A DNA stretch of 64,000 nt from Thermothelomyces thermophilus ATCC 42464 (GCF_000226095.1 NC_016472.1:4464001-4528000); one strand, 5' to 3'; counted from the first letter of the stretch, positions 9,137-22,825 are shown. Numbers and translations are program-made. Notes: generated from the sequence alone by a model not told the origin.

Positions 9137-12100
9137 GTCCTATACCATTATGCTAATAAGCATACCAGAGCCTCTCTAATTATATATAAAGGAAACCATG
9201 CCTAATAGGCCAGATAAAAACCTCTATCCTGCCTCTAACGCCTAATCTAGAGTACTAATACACTATAAAGAAAAGGAGAAGTGGCTAGAATAGCCCTATA
9301 GAGGCCTTCCCTCCCGGTCTAGCCTCCTTGCGAGGCGGTATTCCGGGAGCCTCCCTAGGCCCATTAGCTACTATAGAACCCTCCTTGCCAACTGATGGTT
9401 ACGGGCCCCTATACCCCGTAGAATGAGGTCTAGGTCCCTTTACGACCGTATTTCCTAGGATTCCTACGTTCGGCTTCTTAGTAGGTTCGGGCACCATACG
9501 ACTAGGTGCTCTATAGTTTCCCTCTCCTAGCTATAGGTATAATAGGGGGTACTAACCCCTGGGACTTGAACCCTAAATAGGAAGTTATAGAGGCCAATAG
9601 CCCCTATATAGGCCTATACTAGTAGGGAGCTCTAGGCCTTTGGTAGGCCCTAGTACCTTTATAGGCCTTCCCCTATAAAAACTAAGCACGGGGGGTCCTT
9701 ATCTAATATATACTATATCCTCTTACTAGCTTGGTTGGCCCTCTAATGGTTACTCTAGCTAGCTACTATAGCTAGTTCTATAGCCTATAGCCTTCTTTAT
9801 AAGGTCTATAGGGGGGGTTAACCCCCTCTATAGCCTTCCTAAACCTATTGCCAGATCGTCAACCCTATTACTTCTAGGGCTATAGGCTTCGGCTCCTGAC
9901 CCCTTACCCTAGCCCTTCTCTTCCGGAACCTCTAGCTTAGCCTATTATAGGCCTGTTAGATAAGAGCCTTTACGAGGACCTAGGGGGCCCCTAGGCCTAT
10001 CCTGGTCTATAGAAGTGGCTGATCGAGTTTAGCTTCGAAGTCGGCTAGCCTCTTGTTAAGATAGAGGTTAAGGGGCGGTACCTAGGCTTCCGTTTCAAGG
10101 CACCAGATAGGGGTAGCCTTATAGGCCCTAGTAACTACTTAAAGGGCTCTATATTAGGCTTTCGATAGTTCCCTAGCAGGGCCTTTCGGCTTACCCCCTA
10201 GCTTAGTAGGCTTATAGAAGTTCGAGGCCCTATAAGCTAGGGCGCTATAGATATACTTAGTATAGACCTTGTAGGCCTATAGGAGGCTAGGGCCCTAGGT
10301 CTTTGTAGTAAGCCTAGTTAGGGCGAACTCCTAGGTTTCTAGCTTCTTAGCTACCTTTATATAGTAAGGGCCCTATTATAGCCTCTAGTCTAGCTAGACC
10401 CCTAGGAATCTAGCTAACTTTGATAGGGCTATAGTAATAGTACCCCCTTTAGGCTATAGGAGCTCTAGTAGTTATAACTACCATTTCCGGCCTCTATTAA
10501 AGTAGATAAGTTTATACTTTTCCGGGGTAAAAGCTATACCCTAGGTCTTTTCCTATTATAGGTAGGCCTTCTAAGCCCTCTATAGCTAACCGTTATAGGC
10601 CTCCTTGGCCCTCCTAAAGGCTAGAAGGTTAGTATCGTTAGTAAAGCCTATTAAACTGACTATAGGGTAAGCCTAGCGAATAGCTTAGTAAAGAGAGGCT
10701 ATATAGAAGATGAATAGTATAGGGGAGAGGGGTAACCCTTAGGGGACCCTAGCCCTTACTACTATATCCTCTAGTTCCTAGCTATCAAAGTAAAGGATAG
10801 CTACCCTATCCTATAGCCACTCCCTAACCTAGACTATTAACTACTTTAGGAAGCCCTAGCTCTATAAAGTGGCTAATAGCTAGGTATAGTTCATAGTATT
10901 AAAAGCCCCTCAGATATCAAGCTATAGGAAGGAGGTAGCCGCCTTATACCTCTAAGCCTCCTAAACCTAGGCTATAATAAGCTAGATAGCTAGTTTAGTG
11001 GACCTATATTCCTAGTTACCTATTTGTTCGGCTAGGAGAAGCCTATAGGCCTCTATAACGGCCGTTACCTTCTAGGTAACTATAGCTTCTAGTACCTTGC
11101 CTACTATTAGTAAGAGTACTATAGGCCTATAGCTACCTAGGGTAAAGTAGGCCTATAGGGGTTTGCTAGGCTTATAGAGGACTACTGTCTTAGCCCTTTT
11201 AAACTAGCCTAGGAAATAGCTAAGCTATAGGCTCTCTAAGGCTAGTTTAGCTAGTATCTGGTAAAGTAGCTACCTATAGGCCTTTAATAGGCCTATAGGG
11301 AGGAGGTCCTCCCCCGGGGCCTTTTATAAGGCCGCTTTAGCTAGTACTACCCTAACTTTGCCTATTATAACCTCCTAGCTTATTTCGAACTTTGGCTCCT
11401 AGTAGTCGTTCAGATCTAGGTCATTAATATCTAATAGATCTACTTCCGGGTTTAGGAAGAACTTATCGGCTAGGGCCCTAGCTTTCTATTAGTAGGTTAT
11501 AAGCCTTCTTTCGAAGGCCGGGAGCTTTAGAGGGTCGACCGGTAGGTAGCTTTATAGCCTTGCCTACCGCTCTAGCCTCTATAGTAGGTCCGGCCGGTTA
11601 GTTACCTCCTATAATATAGCTCTCTAGCTCTTGGTCTTCGTAGCCGTAATAGTCTTAGCCTGGTCCCGTAGGGCCTGCTAAAGTACCTCCTATATATAGG
11701 GGTTTAGGGTGCTTTTATAGGCCTTCTCTGCCTCCTTAGCCCTCTTCCGGGCCTCCTAAACCTCCTTTATCTACTATCGAGCTCGTTTACTACCTATACT
11801 AGCCTTCTTTGCCAGGGCCGAGACCGTAGCTATTTCCTCGAAGGCCTCTATAAGCCTATCGAAGGCCTATAGAAGCTCCTTTAGGCCCTGGAAGACAGGC
11901 CCGGCCGGGGCCGATACCTACCTACTAAGCTATAGTAGGAGGTAGGCCGCCTTGGCCTACGCTACCTCCTTATCTAGGCTCTTCTAGTCCCACCCTTTGC
12001 TAGCTAGTATAGGCCCGTTAGTCCCCTAGAGGGAGACGTTTAGGGCCTATAGGTAGTAGTCGGATTTCCCGTATTCTACGATATCCCTATAGGTTACTTC

Positions 12101-14338
12101 TAGCCTAGTTAAGACCTAGAATAGGTCTATTATAGAAGGCTAGCTATATTAGTCCCCTTAGGGGGCCTTAGTAACCTAGCTATATAATATATATAGGTTA
12201 AGGTCTTACTAGTCTATAAGGCTAAGGAGGTCTCTAGCCCCTAGGCTAAGCCTATTAAATAGGTCCTAGACTAGGTAATAGAGGTTAAAGTTACCTATAA
12301 GAACTAAGGGGTAGGTTAGCTAAGGTAGGGTTAGCAGGTCCTATAGGAGGGCCTGCTCCTCCTTATTATTATAGACTAACTAGAGCTCGAACCCCCTCTT
12401 ACCTAGGGTTAAGAAGGTTACCTTATACTAGTTTTCCTCCGCTAAATAATCCTATTAGCTAACTAGGAAGTGCTTAGCTACTAGAATAGCTATTTCACCT
12501 TTAGGCTTATAAACTAGGTAGTATTTTAAAGCCTAAGGGTAGTATATTAACCTTATAAAACGGTTAATCTATAGCTTTTAGATAGTTAGTAAGTTATATT
12601 TAGCCTCTTTTAATAGAACCTTAAGGGCCTATTTATTACCTTAGGTATTCTACTAAAGGATCTTAATTTATATTTAAGGTAGCTAGAGTAAAGGCTAAGG
12701 GTATAGTAGTAGGCTCTATAGCTATTACCCCCTTAGCCGGTTACGAAAAGGAGGGGGTTCTAGGCTATAGAAAGGAGATATAGGTCTATCGGGCGTCAAA
12801 TAAGGCGCTCCTAGCCGCTTATTAGGCTAGGGTAGGCCTCCTATAAGGGCGTTTGGCCCTAGTTTAATAGTAGTTATTGTCTTCTAGCTAGCTATTAAAC
12901 TTAAAGGCTACCTTCTAGTATAGTTACTCTAGTGGTTAGAAGGTCTAGGGTCTATACTAGTAGGCTTCCCTAGCCCTCTCCTAGGCCTTGACTTTCTTTA
13001 GGCAGCCCCTATACTAGGTAATATAGAGGCCTCTATAGGCTATATACCTATAAGGGAGTTAGTTAGAGTAGGTAAGGTACTAGGCCTCCCTAGTCTTCCC
13101 CCCTTCCTTATAGGCCTTTATACTATAACGGCTATAATAGGCCAGCTACTAGTAATACTACTAGGTATAGCCAAAGCTCTAATACCTATAATACTACCTT
13201 AGCTCTAGAGCATCCTAGTAGGGCTTGTAGTCTAGTACCCAGGTATCCTAGACTATACCTTCGTTATAGGCCTTCTAGGCCTTATTAAGGTCTTATAAGC
13301 CTAGGAGTACTATGGCCTACTTCCTCTATAGGCTCTTTAGTAGCTAGAACTTAACTATTTCGATCGAGTATAAGCCTATAGCCCCCTTAAAGTCTTATTT
13401 ACTAACCCCCTATAGCTCTTCCTTCTAGACTCTCTTAGCTAGGACTATATAGGCCTTACTAACCTCCCTAGCCTCCTCTCTAAAGGTTATAGCCACCTAT
13501 CGCTTGTTAGCCAAATACTAATCCTTAGTAGCCTTATCTTTAAAGACTATTATTATATCCCTACTTAGGAGCTTCCTAGCTATAATAGCTCCCTAGCGGC
13601 TAGAAGCCCTATTAACTACTTAGACTATTTTAACTAGGGTTTAGGCTTTAAGGTCCTCTTATAGGCTTATATTCTATATTATAATCTTCTATAAGGCCCA
13701 TAATGGCACTGCCTTAGCTAATAGTAGGCCTCCTTAGGGGCTAGTTACCCCCTATTATAGCCCTATAACTACCTATACCTAGGTAGGGCAGGGGGTAGCC
13801 TTAAAGGCTTCTTTAAACCCCTTTTTAACTTCTTTAGCTATAAGTTTCTATAGGTTCGGAACTAGGCCTATAATAGTAGTCGTAAGGCCTTATAAAAGCC
13901 TATTAGTAAGGTCCTATACCTTACTCTATTTAGGGCTTAATATAAGGTTAACTAATTATATAATAAGACCCCTTAGCTCCTTAATATCTAGAGTAGGGTA
14001 GGCCTATAGTAGGCCTCCCTTTAATTAGTTCAAAGCTATAGGCCTCCCTACTTAGTGGCTTAGTATTAGGCCTTAAATTGACGTTACGTTTAGGGGCGCT
14101 AGGTAGTCTATATAGTGAAAATTTTTAACCGGCACGCGAGGTACGGTCGGATTACGGTCGGGTCCGGTTCTTATACCTACGATGCCTGTTGCATACCCGT
14201 AACGGCTCGCGTACGGTTAAAAGTGGTGCCGTTAGATAGCATTTTTCGAGAGCTTTCTAGTGATAGTAGTTTCGTATGTTTTGGTAGGGTATTCGCAAAG
14301 ATGCAAGAGAAGCCCTCCTCTATACTTAAAAAGGGTAT
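9096..14338 (-). mobile_element. Full-length Tad1-like LINE (copy 2), RIP-inactivated
   Basis: A non-LTR retrotransposon of about 5.2 kb on the minus strand. It starts in window order with its (TTA)n tail at 9096-9136 and ends with its 5' region near 14338. The reverse-transcriptase active-site region reads GFTNDTNLL on the minus strand near 10,620-10,680, where an intact element would have an acidic F/Y-x-D-D box. The family C-terminal region (AYKATP..YL.IEA, PLDLYL) and an AP-endonuclease-like GDFN region are recognisable in the better-resolved plus copy. Every frame is broken by TAG/TAA. The 5' region, about 14,086-14,330, is strikingly less mutated and CG-rich. The TAA tail and C-terminal sequence suggest the Tad1 clade; this is inferred without alignment. 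Confidence 0.85.
14086..14330 (-). promoter_or_regulatory. LINE 5' UTR/promoter segment with little RIP
   Basis: A CG-rich segment at the 5' end of LINE copy 2. Its reverse complement occurs at about 19,060-19,245 at the 5' end of copy 4, and a heavily mutated version lies near 40,870-41,060. It contains the internal near-repeat ACGGTCGGATTACGGTCGG. Since it precedes ORF1 it probably carries the element's internal promoter; this is inferred from position only. Confidence 0.55.
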
Positions 14339-14667
14339 ATAATAATAAGCTTTTTATCTTTAGTCTAATGATAATAATAGCTAATTATTTTAAATCAAAA
14401 AATATTTATATTTTACTTAAAGGCTATATATTAAATCTTTTTTCATTTTTGAATTTTTAATATACTTATAACTATTATATTAAATTAGACAATATAACTA
14501 ATATTTGAAAGCCTTTAATATATCTTATCTAATTATATTGCCTAGATATATACCTTATATTATAACTAAGCTAGAAGGATATAGATATAAGATATTTAGT
14601 TATCTCTTATTATACCTATAGCTAGGAGAGGGAAACTATAAAGCACCTAGTTATATAGTAGACTAGG
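14339..14667. other. AT-rich sequence with a small LINE scrap
   Basis: Very AT-rich, no coding signal. Around 14,605-14,650 a short stretch (CCTATAGCTAGGAGAGGG, then AAGCACCTAGTTAT) matches the plus-strand LINE C-terminal region found elsewhere. This suggests a fragment fused to the unclassified repeat that follows. Confidence 0.45.
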
Positions 14668-16005
14668 GCTAGAAGCACTTAATATAACTAGAGGGCTATA
14701 GGTTATAGTTTTGCTTTTCTGGCTCTAGGGAGCTTTATTATATAATAGATATAAATAGGAGGTGCCTATCTAAGGGTACTAATAGCAATAATAAGGATAG
14801 ATAAGGAATAATAAATGGTAATAGAGAGTTATTTACATAATATAGATATAGTTTTCCTTTCTTTTATAATAAGTTTAGGTATCTTTTTCCATATAAGTAG
14901 ACTCTAACGTCTACTTAGAGCGGTAATACTATTATTACCATTATATCTATCGTTCTTACCATCTAAAGGGCTAAGTTTATCTATTATAACTATAAATACT
15001 CGGATGCCCTAGATACTCTAAGCTATTACTCCTCCCTATTTAACTAGATAGAGGTTTAGTTTTAGAGGTATATAGCTATATTATAGGAAGTTAGCACTAG
15101 TTTATATTCCTAGGGGCTTAATTAGAGAAGAGCTTAGTATATCTAGTAGTAGGCTATAGAACTACTCTTACTATAATGTGATTATACCACTAACAGAGAT
15201 AGTAAGAATAACAAGATATTAAGTTTAAAGGAGTTTAGTATCTATCTAAAGGGATAGAAATTCCGAAATATAGATTAATAAAGCTAGAACTATTTAGGTT
15301 TTAGGGATAAGACTTTAGAGTTATAAGGACATTAAAGGAAAGTCTTATACCTATTCTAGCCCTAGTTACCTTTATATTAGCATTCACTAGTAAGGATATC
15401 TCTATCTATATACTATTACTCTTTAATAATCTGGTATAGATTTATCTTAGGAGCTCTAGTTATAAAGATTAGAATATTTTTTAGTATCCCTTATTAAAAG
15501 GTTTAGGAATGGCTTTATAAGGTATACTCTAAAAGATTAAAAGTAATAATAGACTAACTTTACCTTTAGTCTTACCTATTATAAAAAGATTTAAATGAAG
15601 AAAGGAAGGCTTCCTATATTATCTATTTGGATAATAAGGCTATCTTTAAAGAAAATACCTAAATAGGAAGTTATAATTAGTATTAATAAATCTATAAAAC
15701 CTCTCTTCCTATTAGTTTAGTAAATATCTTAATCTAAATTGCTATTTTTAATACCTCTTATACCTAGGTATATTAAAACCTTATTAAGAAGAAAACCTTG
15801 AGAATTACTATAATTAATAGGGTTTAGAAGCTTTACTTTACACCTAGAAGTTATATATTATACGTAAATGAATATTATAATAGATTAGGTTACTAAAGTT
15901 ATCTAGGTTATATTATCTTTATTAATAGATAAGGGATTATAAGGTATTTTCCCTAATTATAATATTATTAAATATTTTAAGCGTTTTACAAAGGCCTATC
16001 AGATC
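14668..16005. repeat. Unclassified repeat X, copy A
   Basis: A degenerate element of about 1.3 kb repeated in the same orientation at 17,496-18,982 (shared blocks include AATATAACTAGAGGGCTATA and ACTCGGATGCCCTAGATACT). A broken plus-strand frame reads YSDALDTLSYYSSLFN near 14,995-15,050. I cannot assign it to a superfamily. No LTR, TIR or tail is visible. It is followed at 16,212 by a truncated LINE. Confidence 0.6.
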
Positions 16006-16211
16006 ATTAATATTAATAAGATCTCTTACTTTAAATAGTAATATATTAATAACCTCTATAAGATCCTTAAATAATAGCTAGAAGTAAAGAAGAAAGATTA
16101 GGTTATATTTAAAGCTATTATTAAGGAATATTATAAGTAGAATAACTCCTAGTAAGAAACTTTTATTTAAGAGCTAAAATATCTTTTAGATTCCTAATAT
16201 ATATACTTAGC

Positions 16212-17252
16212 CCCTAATATAAGGCCCTTTAAGTAATGACTAGGGCCTATAAGGCTACCCCTATCTATTACCTTAAAACAGAAGCCTAGGTACTACCCCT
16301 CGACCTCTATCTTAATAAAAGGCTAGCCGACTTTAAAATAAAGCTTGACTAGCTACTTCTATAGCCTAGGGCTAGCCTAGGGGCCCCCTAGGTCCTAGTA
16401 AGAACCCTTATCTAATAGGCCTATACTACGCTTAGCTAGAGGTTCTAGAGGAGGAGGGCAGGGGTATAGAGCTAGGGGCCAAAGCCCATAGCCTTGGAGG
16501 TAGTAGGAGTAACAGCCTAATAATAGGTCTAGGAGAGCTATAAAGGGAGCTTACCCCCTTTATAGACCTTATAAAAAGGGTTATAGGCTATAGAATTAGC
16601 CTTAATAGCTAGTTAGAGTAATTACTAGAAGGCTAACTAGGCTAGTAAAACGCTATAATATATATTAGATAAAACTCCTTATATTTAGTTTTTATATGGG
16701 AAGGCCTATGGAGGTACTAGGGCCTAATAATGGCCTAGAGCTCCCTACTAATATAGGCTATATAGGGGCTATTAGCCTCTAGGACTTCCTATTTAAGGTT
16801 TAGATCCTAGGGGGTATTACCCCCTACTATATCTATCCCTAGAAGAGGGAGACTATAGAGTACCTAGTTATTTAGTACTTAAACCTACTAAGAAGCCAAA
16901 TATAGGAATCCTAGGAAATACGTTATAAAGGGACCTAGACCTCGTTTTATAGGGTGTTAGGGCCTATAATTATCGTTTAGTAAGGAGGGTTCTATAGTAG
17001 CTAATAGACCTAGGGAGGCTTCTAAAATACCGCCTTATAAGGAGGCTAGACTAGGAAGTGAGGCCTCTATAGGGCTATTTTAGTTACTTTTCCTTTTCTT
17101 TATAGTATATAAGTATTCTAGATCGGGCGTTAAAGGTAGGATAGAGGTTTTTATCTAGCCTATTATATATAGTTTCCTTTATATATAACTAGAGAGGCTC
17201 TAGTATCTTTATTAGTATAGTAGTATAGGATTAATAATAATAATAATAATAA
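16212..17252 (+). mobile_element. 5'-truncated LINE (copy 3)
   Basis: About 1.04 kb of LINE 3' end on the plus strand, from the C-terminal coding region (ACTAGGGCCTATAAGGCTAC) to the (TAA)n tail at about 17,230-17,252. It lies between the two copies of repeat X. The broken frame retains a PGV-like zinc-knuckle region (GVLPP..SIPRRGRL) with the Cys residues lost to RIP. Confidence 0.8.
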
Positions 17253-17495
17253 TATATATTTTGCTAAATGTATTTATAATTATCTAAAGTATATTAATAT
17301 TTTACTTATCTAGGTATTAAAGACAAAGAAAGCGGTCTATTAATTATCTATTATCTAAAAGGTATAAGATTGATTCCTACATGTTCCCTAGATTAATCTT
17401 TAAATCTATAAGAAAGGTAATATATAAGTTAATGATATAGAATAAGATAGGTTCTATAACTTTATATAGGAGTACCTATATTAAACTAAGGCTAG

Positions 17496-18982
17496 AAGTT
17501 CTTAATATAACTAGAGGGCTATAAGGTATAGTTTTGATTTTCTGGTTATAAGGAACTTTGTTATATATAATAAATATAAATAGGGGCCGCCTATCTAGGG
17601 GGGGACTAATAATAACAAGGAATAATGGAGAGAGTTAGTAATCCTAGACACTTATTTGCTCTAATAGATCTAGGGGATAAGATATAGTTTTTCTTTCTTT
17701 TATAAGTTTAGATATCTTTTTCTAGATAAGTAGACTCTTTTACGTTTACCTAGAAGGGTATTACTATTATCGCTTTTAAATCTGTCGTTATTACTATCTA
17801 AATAGCCTAGATTTGTCTATTATAATTATGAATACTCGGATGCCCTAGATACTCAAAGCTATTACTACTCCTTATCTAACTAGATAGAGGTTTTAGTTTT
17901 AGAGGTATAGAGCTATAGTATAGAGAATTAGAATTAGCTTATATAGTTTTAGGGGCTTAATTAGGCAAAGACTTAGCTCTAAGTCTAAACTAGACTACTA
18001 GACGTAAGTATAGTAGATAGTAACATTTACAATGGAGAAGTAAAGGGATATATATAGAGTAATGTAATAAAGATAAATATAGGTATTAAGAGATTAGTAT
18101 ATCTAGTAGTAGGCTAGAGAACTACTCTTATCCTAATATAATAATACTATTAGTAGAGATAGTAAGAACCATAAGATAATAAGTTTAGAGGAGTTTGACA
18201 TCTATCTAGAGGGATAGAAACTGTAAAATATAGATTAGCAAAGCTATAACTATTTAGGTTCTAGAAATGAGACTTTATAGTTATATAGATACTAGAAGAG
18301 AGCTTTATCACTATCCTAACCCTAGTTACCATATTACTATTAGCACTTGCTAGTAATAGTATCTCTATCTATATATTTATTATTACTCTTTAGTAATCTA
18401 GTATAGACTTGTCTTATTGTCTTAGAGACTCTACTTATAAGGATTGAAGTACTATTATTATAGGGTACCCTTTATTAGAGGATTTAATAATAGCTTTATA
18501 AGGTATATTCTAAGGGCTTAAAAGTAGTAGACTAAGTTTACCCTTAATCTTACCTTTTATAAGAAGATTTAAAGGAAAGAAAGAAGACTTCCTAGATTAC
18601 CTATTTAGATAATAAGATTATCTATGAGGAAAGTACCTAAATAAGAAGGTATAATTAAGAATAGTAACCTCCAGAATCTTACTTCTTATTGGTTTAGTAA
18701 ATATCCTAATCTAAATTATTACTTTTAATACCTCTTATATCTAGATATATTAAAACCTTATTAGGAAGAATACCTCTAGAATTACCTTAATTAGTAAGGT
18801 TTAGAAAACTTACCTTAAAGGTTAAGTATTACACTTATATATATATTATAGTAAATAGAATTATTAAAGTTATTTAGGTTATATTTCTTTCATTAATAGA
18901 TAAGGGATTATCTAGTCTCTTCTCTAGTTATAATATTACTAAGTACCTTAAGTATTTTATAAAGGCCTATAAGATCTTTAGT
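17496..18982. repeat. Unclassified repeat X, copy B
   Basis: Direct repeat of 14,668-16,005, colinear throughout. It has roughly 105 bp of extra sequence around 17,980-18,085 that copy A lacks. It ends just before the 5' end of LINE copy 4. The intervening 17,253-17,495 is AT-rich with no assignable feature. Confidence 0.6.
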
Positions 18983-19014
18983 AGAGATAATACTAATATA
19001 ATATCATAATCTTA

Positions 19015-22000
19015 GTTTTTAAAAAAGGACCTTCTCTTATATCTTTACAAATACCCTACTAACACTTACGAAACTACTATTACTAGAAAGCTCTCGAAAA
19101 ACGCTATCTAATGGTACCACTTTTAACCGTACACGAGCCGTTGTAGGTATATAACAGGCATCGCAGGCGTTAGAACCGGACCCGACCATAATCCGACCAT
19201 ACCTTACGTACCCGTCAAAATTTTCACTGTACAGACTACCTAGAGCCCCTAAACGTAATATCGATTTAAAGCTTACTACTAAGCTACTAAGTAGGGAGGC
19301 CTATAGCTTCGAACTAATCAAAGGGGGGCCTATTATAGGCCTACCTTACCCTAGATATTAAGGAGCTAAGGGGTCTTGTTATATAACTAGTCGACCTTAT
19401 ACTAAGCCCTAAGTAAGGCAAGGTATAGGACCTTGCTAATAGGCTCTTATAGGGCTTTACGACTATTATTATAGGCCTAGTCCCGAACCTATAAAAGCTT
19501 ATAGCTAAGGAAGTTAAAAAGGGGCTTAAAGAAGCCCTTAAGGCTACCCCCTGCCCTACCTAGGTATAAATAGCTATAGGCTTATAATAGGGGGTAATAG
19601 GCCCCCAAGGAGGCCTACTATTAGCTAAGGCAGTGCCATTATGGACCTTATAGGAGGTTATAATATAGAATATGAGCCTATAGGAGGACCTTAAAGCCTA
19701 AACCCTAGCTAAGATAGTCTAAATAGTTAATAAGGCTTCTAGTTACTAGGGAGCTATTACGGCTAGGAAGTTCCTAAGTAGGGATATAGTAGTAGTCTTT
19801 AAGAATAAAGCTACTAAGGATTAGTATTTAGCTAATAAGCGATAAGTGGTTATAGCCTTTAGAGAGGAGGCTAGGGAGGTCGGTAGGGCCTATATAGTCC
19901 TAGCTAAAGGAGTCCGGAAGGAGGAGCTATAAGGGGTTAGTAAACAAGACTTTAAGGGGGCCGTAGGCCTATACTCGATTAAAATAGTTAAGTTCTGGCT
20001 ACTAAAGAGCCTATAAAGGAAGTAGGCTATAGTACTCCTAGGTCTATAAGACTTTAAAGAGGCCTAGAAGGCCTATAACGAGGGCGTAGTCTAGGATACC
20101 TAGGTACTAGACTATAAGCCTTACTAGGATACTCTAGAGCTAAGGTAATACTATAGGTATTAGAGCTTTACTTATATCTAGTAGTACTACTAATAGCTAG
20201 CCTATCATAGCTATTATAATATAAAGGCCTATAGAGAGGGGGGGAAGACTAGGGAGGCCTAATACCCTACCTACTCTAACTAATTCCCTTATGGATATAT
20301 AGCCTATAGGGGCCCCTATATAGCCTAGTATAAGGGCCACCTAAAGAAAGTCAAGGCCTAGGAAAGGGCTAGGGAGGCCTACTAATATAGACCTTAAACC
20401 TTCTAACTATTAAAGTAACTATACTAGAAGGTAGCCTTTAAGTTTGCCAGCTAGCTAGAAGATAACGACCACTATCAAACTAGGGCTAAACACCCCTATA
20501 GGAGGCTTACCCTAGCCTAATAGGTGGCTAGGAATGCCTTATTCGATGCCTAACAGACCTATATCTCCTTTCTATAGCCTAGAACCCCTTCCTTTTCGTA
20601 ACTAGCTAAGGGGGTAATAGCTATAGAGCCTATTATTATACCTTTAGCTTCTACTCCGGCTATCTCAAATATAAATTAAGATCCTTTAATAGAATATCTA
20701 AGGTAATAAATAGGCCCTTAAGGTCCCATTAGAGGAGGTTAAATATAACCTACTAGCTATCTAGGAGCTATAGATTAACTAATTTATAAGGTCAATATAC
20801 TACCCCTAGGCCTTGAAATATTACCTAGTTTATAAGCCTAAGGGTAAGGTAACTATTCTAGTAGCTAAATAGTTCCTAGTTAGCTAGTAAGACTATTTAG
20901 TAGAAGAGAACTAATATAAGGTAACCTTTCCGGCCCTAGGAAAGAGGGGGTTCGAACTTTAGTTAGTCTATAATAATAAAGGTAAATAGGCTTTCTTATA
21001 GAACCTATTAGCCTTACCTTGGCTAACTTACCCCCTAGTTCTTATAGATAACTTTAACCTTTACTACCTAATCTAGGACCTATTTAATAGGCTTAGCCTA
21101 AGGGCTAGGGACCTCTTTAGCCTTATAGACTAATAGGACTTTAATCTATATACACCCTATAGCTAGGTTACTAGGACCCTCTAAGGGGACTAATATAGCT
21201 AGCCTTTCATAATAGACCTATTCTAGGCTTTAGCTAGATTAGAAGTAGCCTATAGGGATATTATAAAATAAGGGAAGTCTAACTACTACCTATAGGCTCC
21301 ATATATCTCCCTTTAGGGGACTAATAGATCCATATTAGCTAGTAAAGGGTAGGACTAGAAGAGCCTAGATAGGAAGGTTATGCGAGCCGAAGCGGCCTAC
21401 CTCTTACTCCGGCTTAGTAGATAGGCATTAGCCCTAGCCGGGCCTGTCTTCTAGGGCCTAGATAAGCTTCTATAGGTTTTTGACAGGCTTATAGAGACCC
21501 TTAAGGAGATAGCTATAGTCTTAGCTCTAGTAAAGACGGCTAGTATAGGTAGTAAATGGGCTTAATAGTAAACAAATAAAGTTTAGGAGGCCTAGAAGAG
21601 GGCTAAAGAGGTAGAGAGAGCTTATAAGGGTACCTTAAACCCTTATATATAGGAGACACTTTAATAGGCCCTATAGGACTAGGCTAAGACTATTATAGCT
21701 ACGAAGACCAAGAGCTAGAGAGCTATATTATAGGAGGTAACTAACTAGCTTGACCTATTATAGAGGCTAGAATAGTAGGTAAGGCTATAAAGCTACCTAC
21801 TAGTCGACCTTCTAAAGCTTCTAGCCTTTAAAGGGGGACTTATAACTTACTAATAAAAGGCTAAAGCACTAGCTAATAAGTTCTTTCTAAACCTAGAAGT
21901 AAACTTATCGGATATTAATAACCCTAAATCAAATAACTACTAGGAGCCGAAGTTCGAAGTAAGTTAGGAGGTTATAATAGATAAAGTTAGAGTAGTATTA

Positions 22001-22825
22001 GCTAGGACGGCCCTATAGAAAGCCCTAGGGGAAGACCTCCTCCCTATAGGTCTACTAAAGGCCTATAGGCAGCTACTTTATCGGATATTAGCTATACTAG
22101 CCTTAGAGAGCCTATAGCTTAGCTATTTCCCAGCCTAGTTTAAAAGGGCTAAGACAATGGTCCTCTATAAGCCTAGTAAACCCCTATAGGCCTACTTTAC
22201 CCTAGGTAGCTATAGGCCTATAATATTCTTACTAATAGTAGGTAAGGTACTAGAGGCTATAGTTACCTAGAAGGTAATAGCTATTATAGAGGCCTATAGG
22301 CTTCTCCTAGCTAAATAGATAGATAACTAGGAATATAGGTCTATAGAACTAGCTATTTAGCTTATTACGGCTTAGGTTTAAAAGGCTTAGAGGTATAAGG
22401 TAGCTACCTCCCTCCTATAGCTTAATATATTAAAAGCTTTCGATACTATTAACTATATCTAGCTATTAGCTACTTTAAAGAGCTGAGGCTTCCTTAAATA
22501 GTTAATAGTCTAGGTTAGGGAGTGGCTATAGGATAGGGTAGCTATCCTTTACATTAATAGCTAGGAAACAGAGAATATAATAATAAGGGCTAGGGTCCTA
22601 TAAAGGTTACCCCTCTCCCTTATATTATTTATTCCCTATATTACCTCTCTCTACTAGGCCATTTGCTAGGCTAGCCCTATAATTAGCTTAATAGACTTTA
22701 CTAATAATACTAACCTTCTAGCCTTTAGAAAGGCTAAAGAGGCCTATAATAGTTAGCTATAGAGGGCCTAGAAGGCCTACCTCTAGTAGGTAAGGACCTA
22801 GGGTATAGCTTTTACCCTAGAAAAG
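19015..22825 (+). mobile_element. Full-length LINE (copy 4), segment 1 of 3
   Basis: The 5' part of a complete plus-strand Tad1-like LINE split by two LTR retrotransposons; it resumes at 30,420 and 38,713. The 5' CG-rich segment is at 19,060-19,245. ORF1 remnants follow. An AP-endonuclease-type motif appears near 21,025-21,070 (IDNFNLYY, where LGDFNLHH is expected). The RT box near 22,680-22,730 reads DFTNNTNLLAF. All frames are stopped by TAG/TAA. The three segments together total about 5.2 kb, the same as copy 2, so the element was full length before interruption. Confidence 0.85.

Noticed and set aside
14115-14342. Plus-strand ORF of 75 codons in the low-RIP patch
   Set aside because: It is antisense to the LINE 5' UTR, is not preserved as a frame in copy 5, and matches nothing recognisable.
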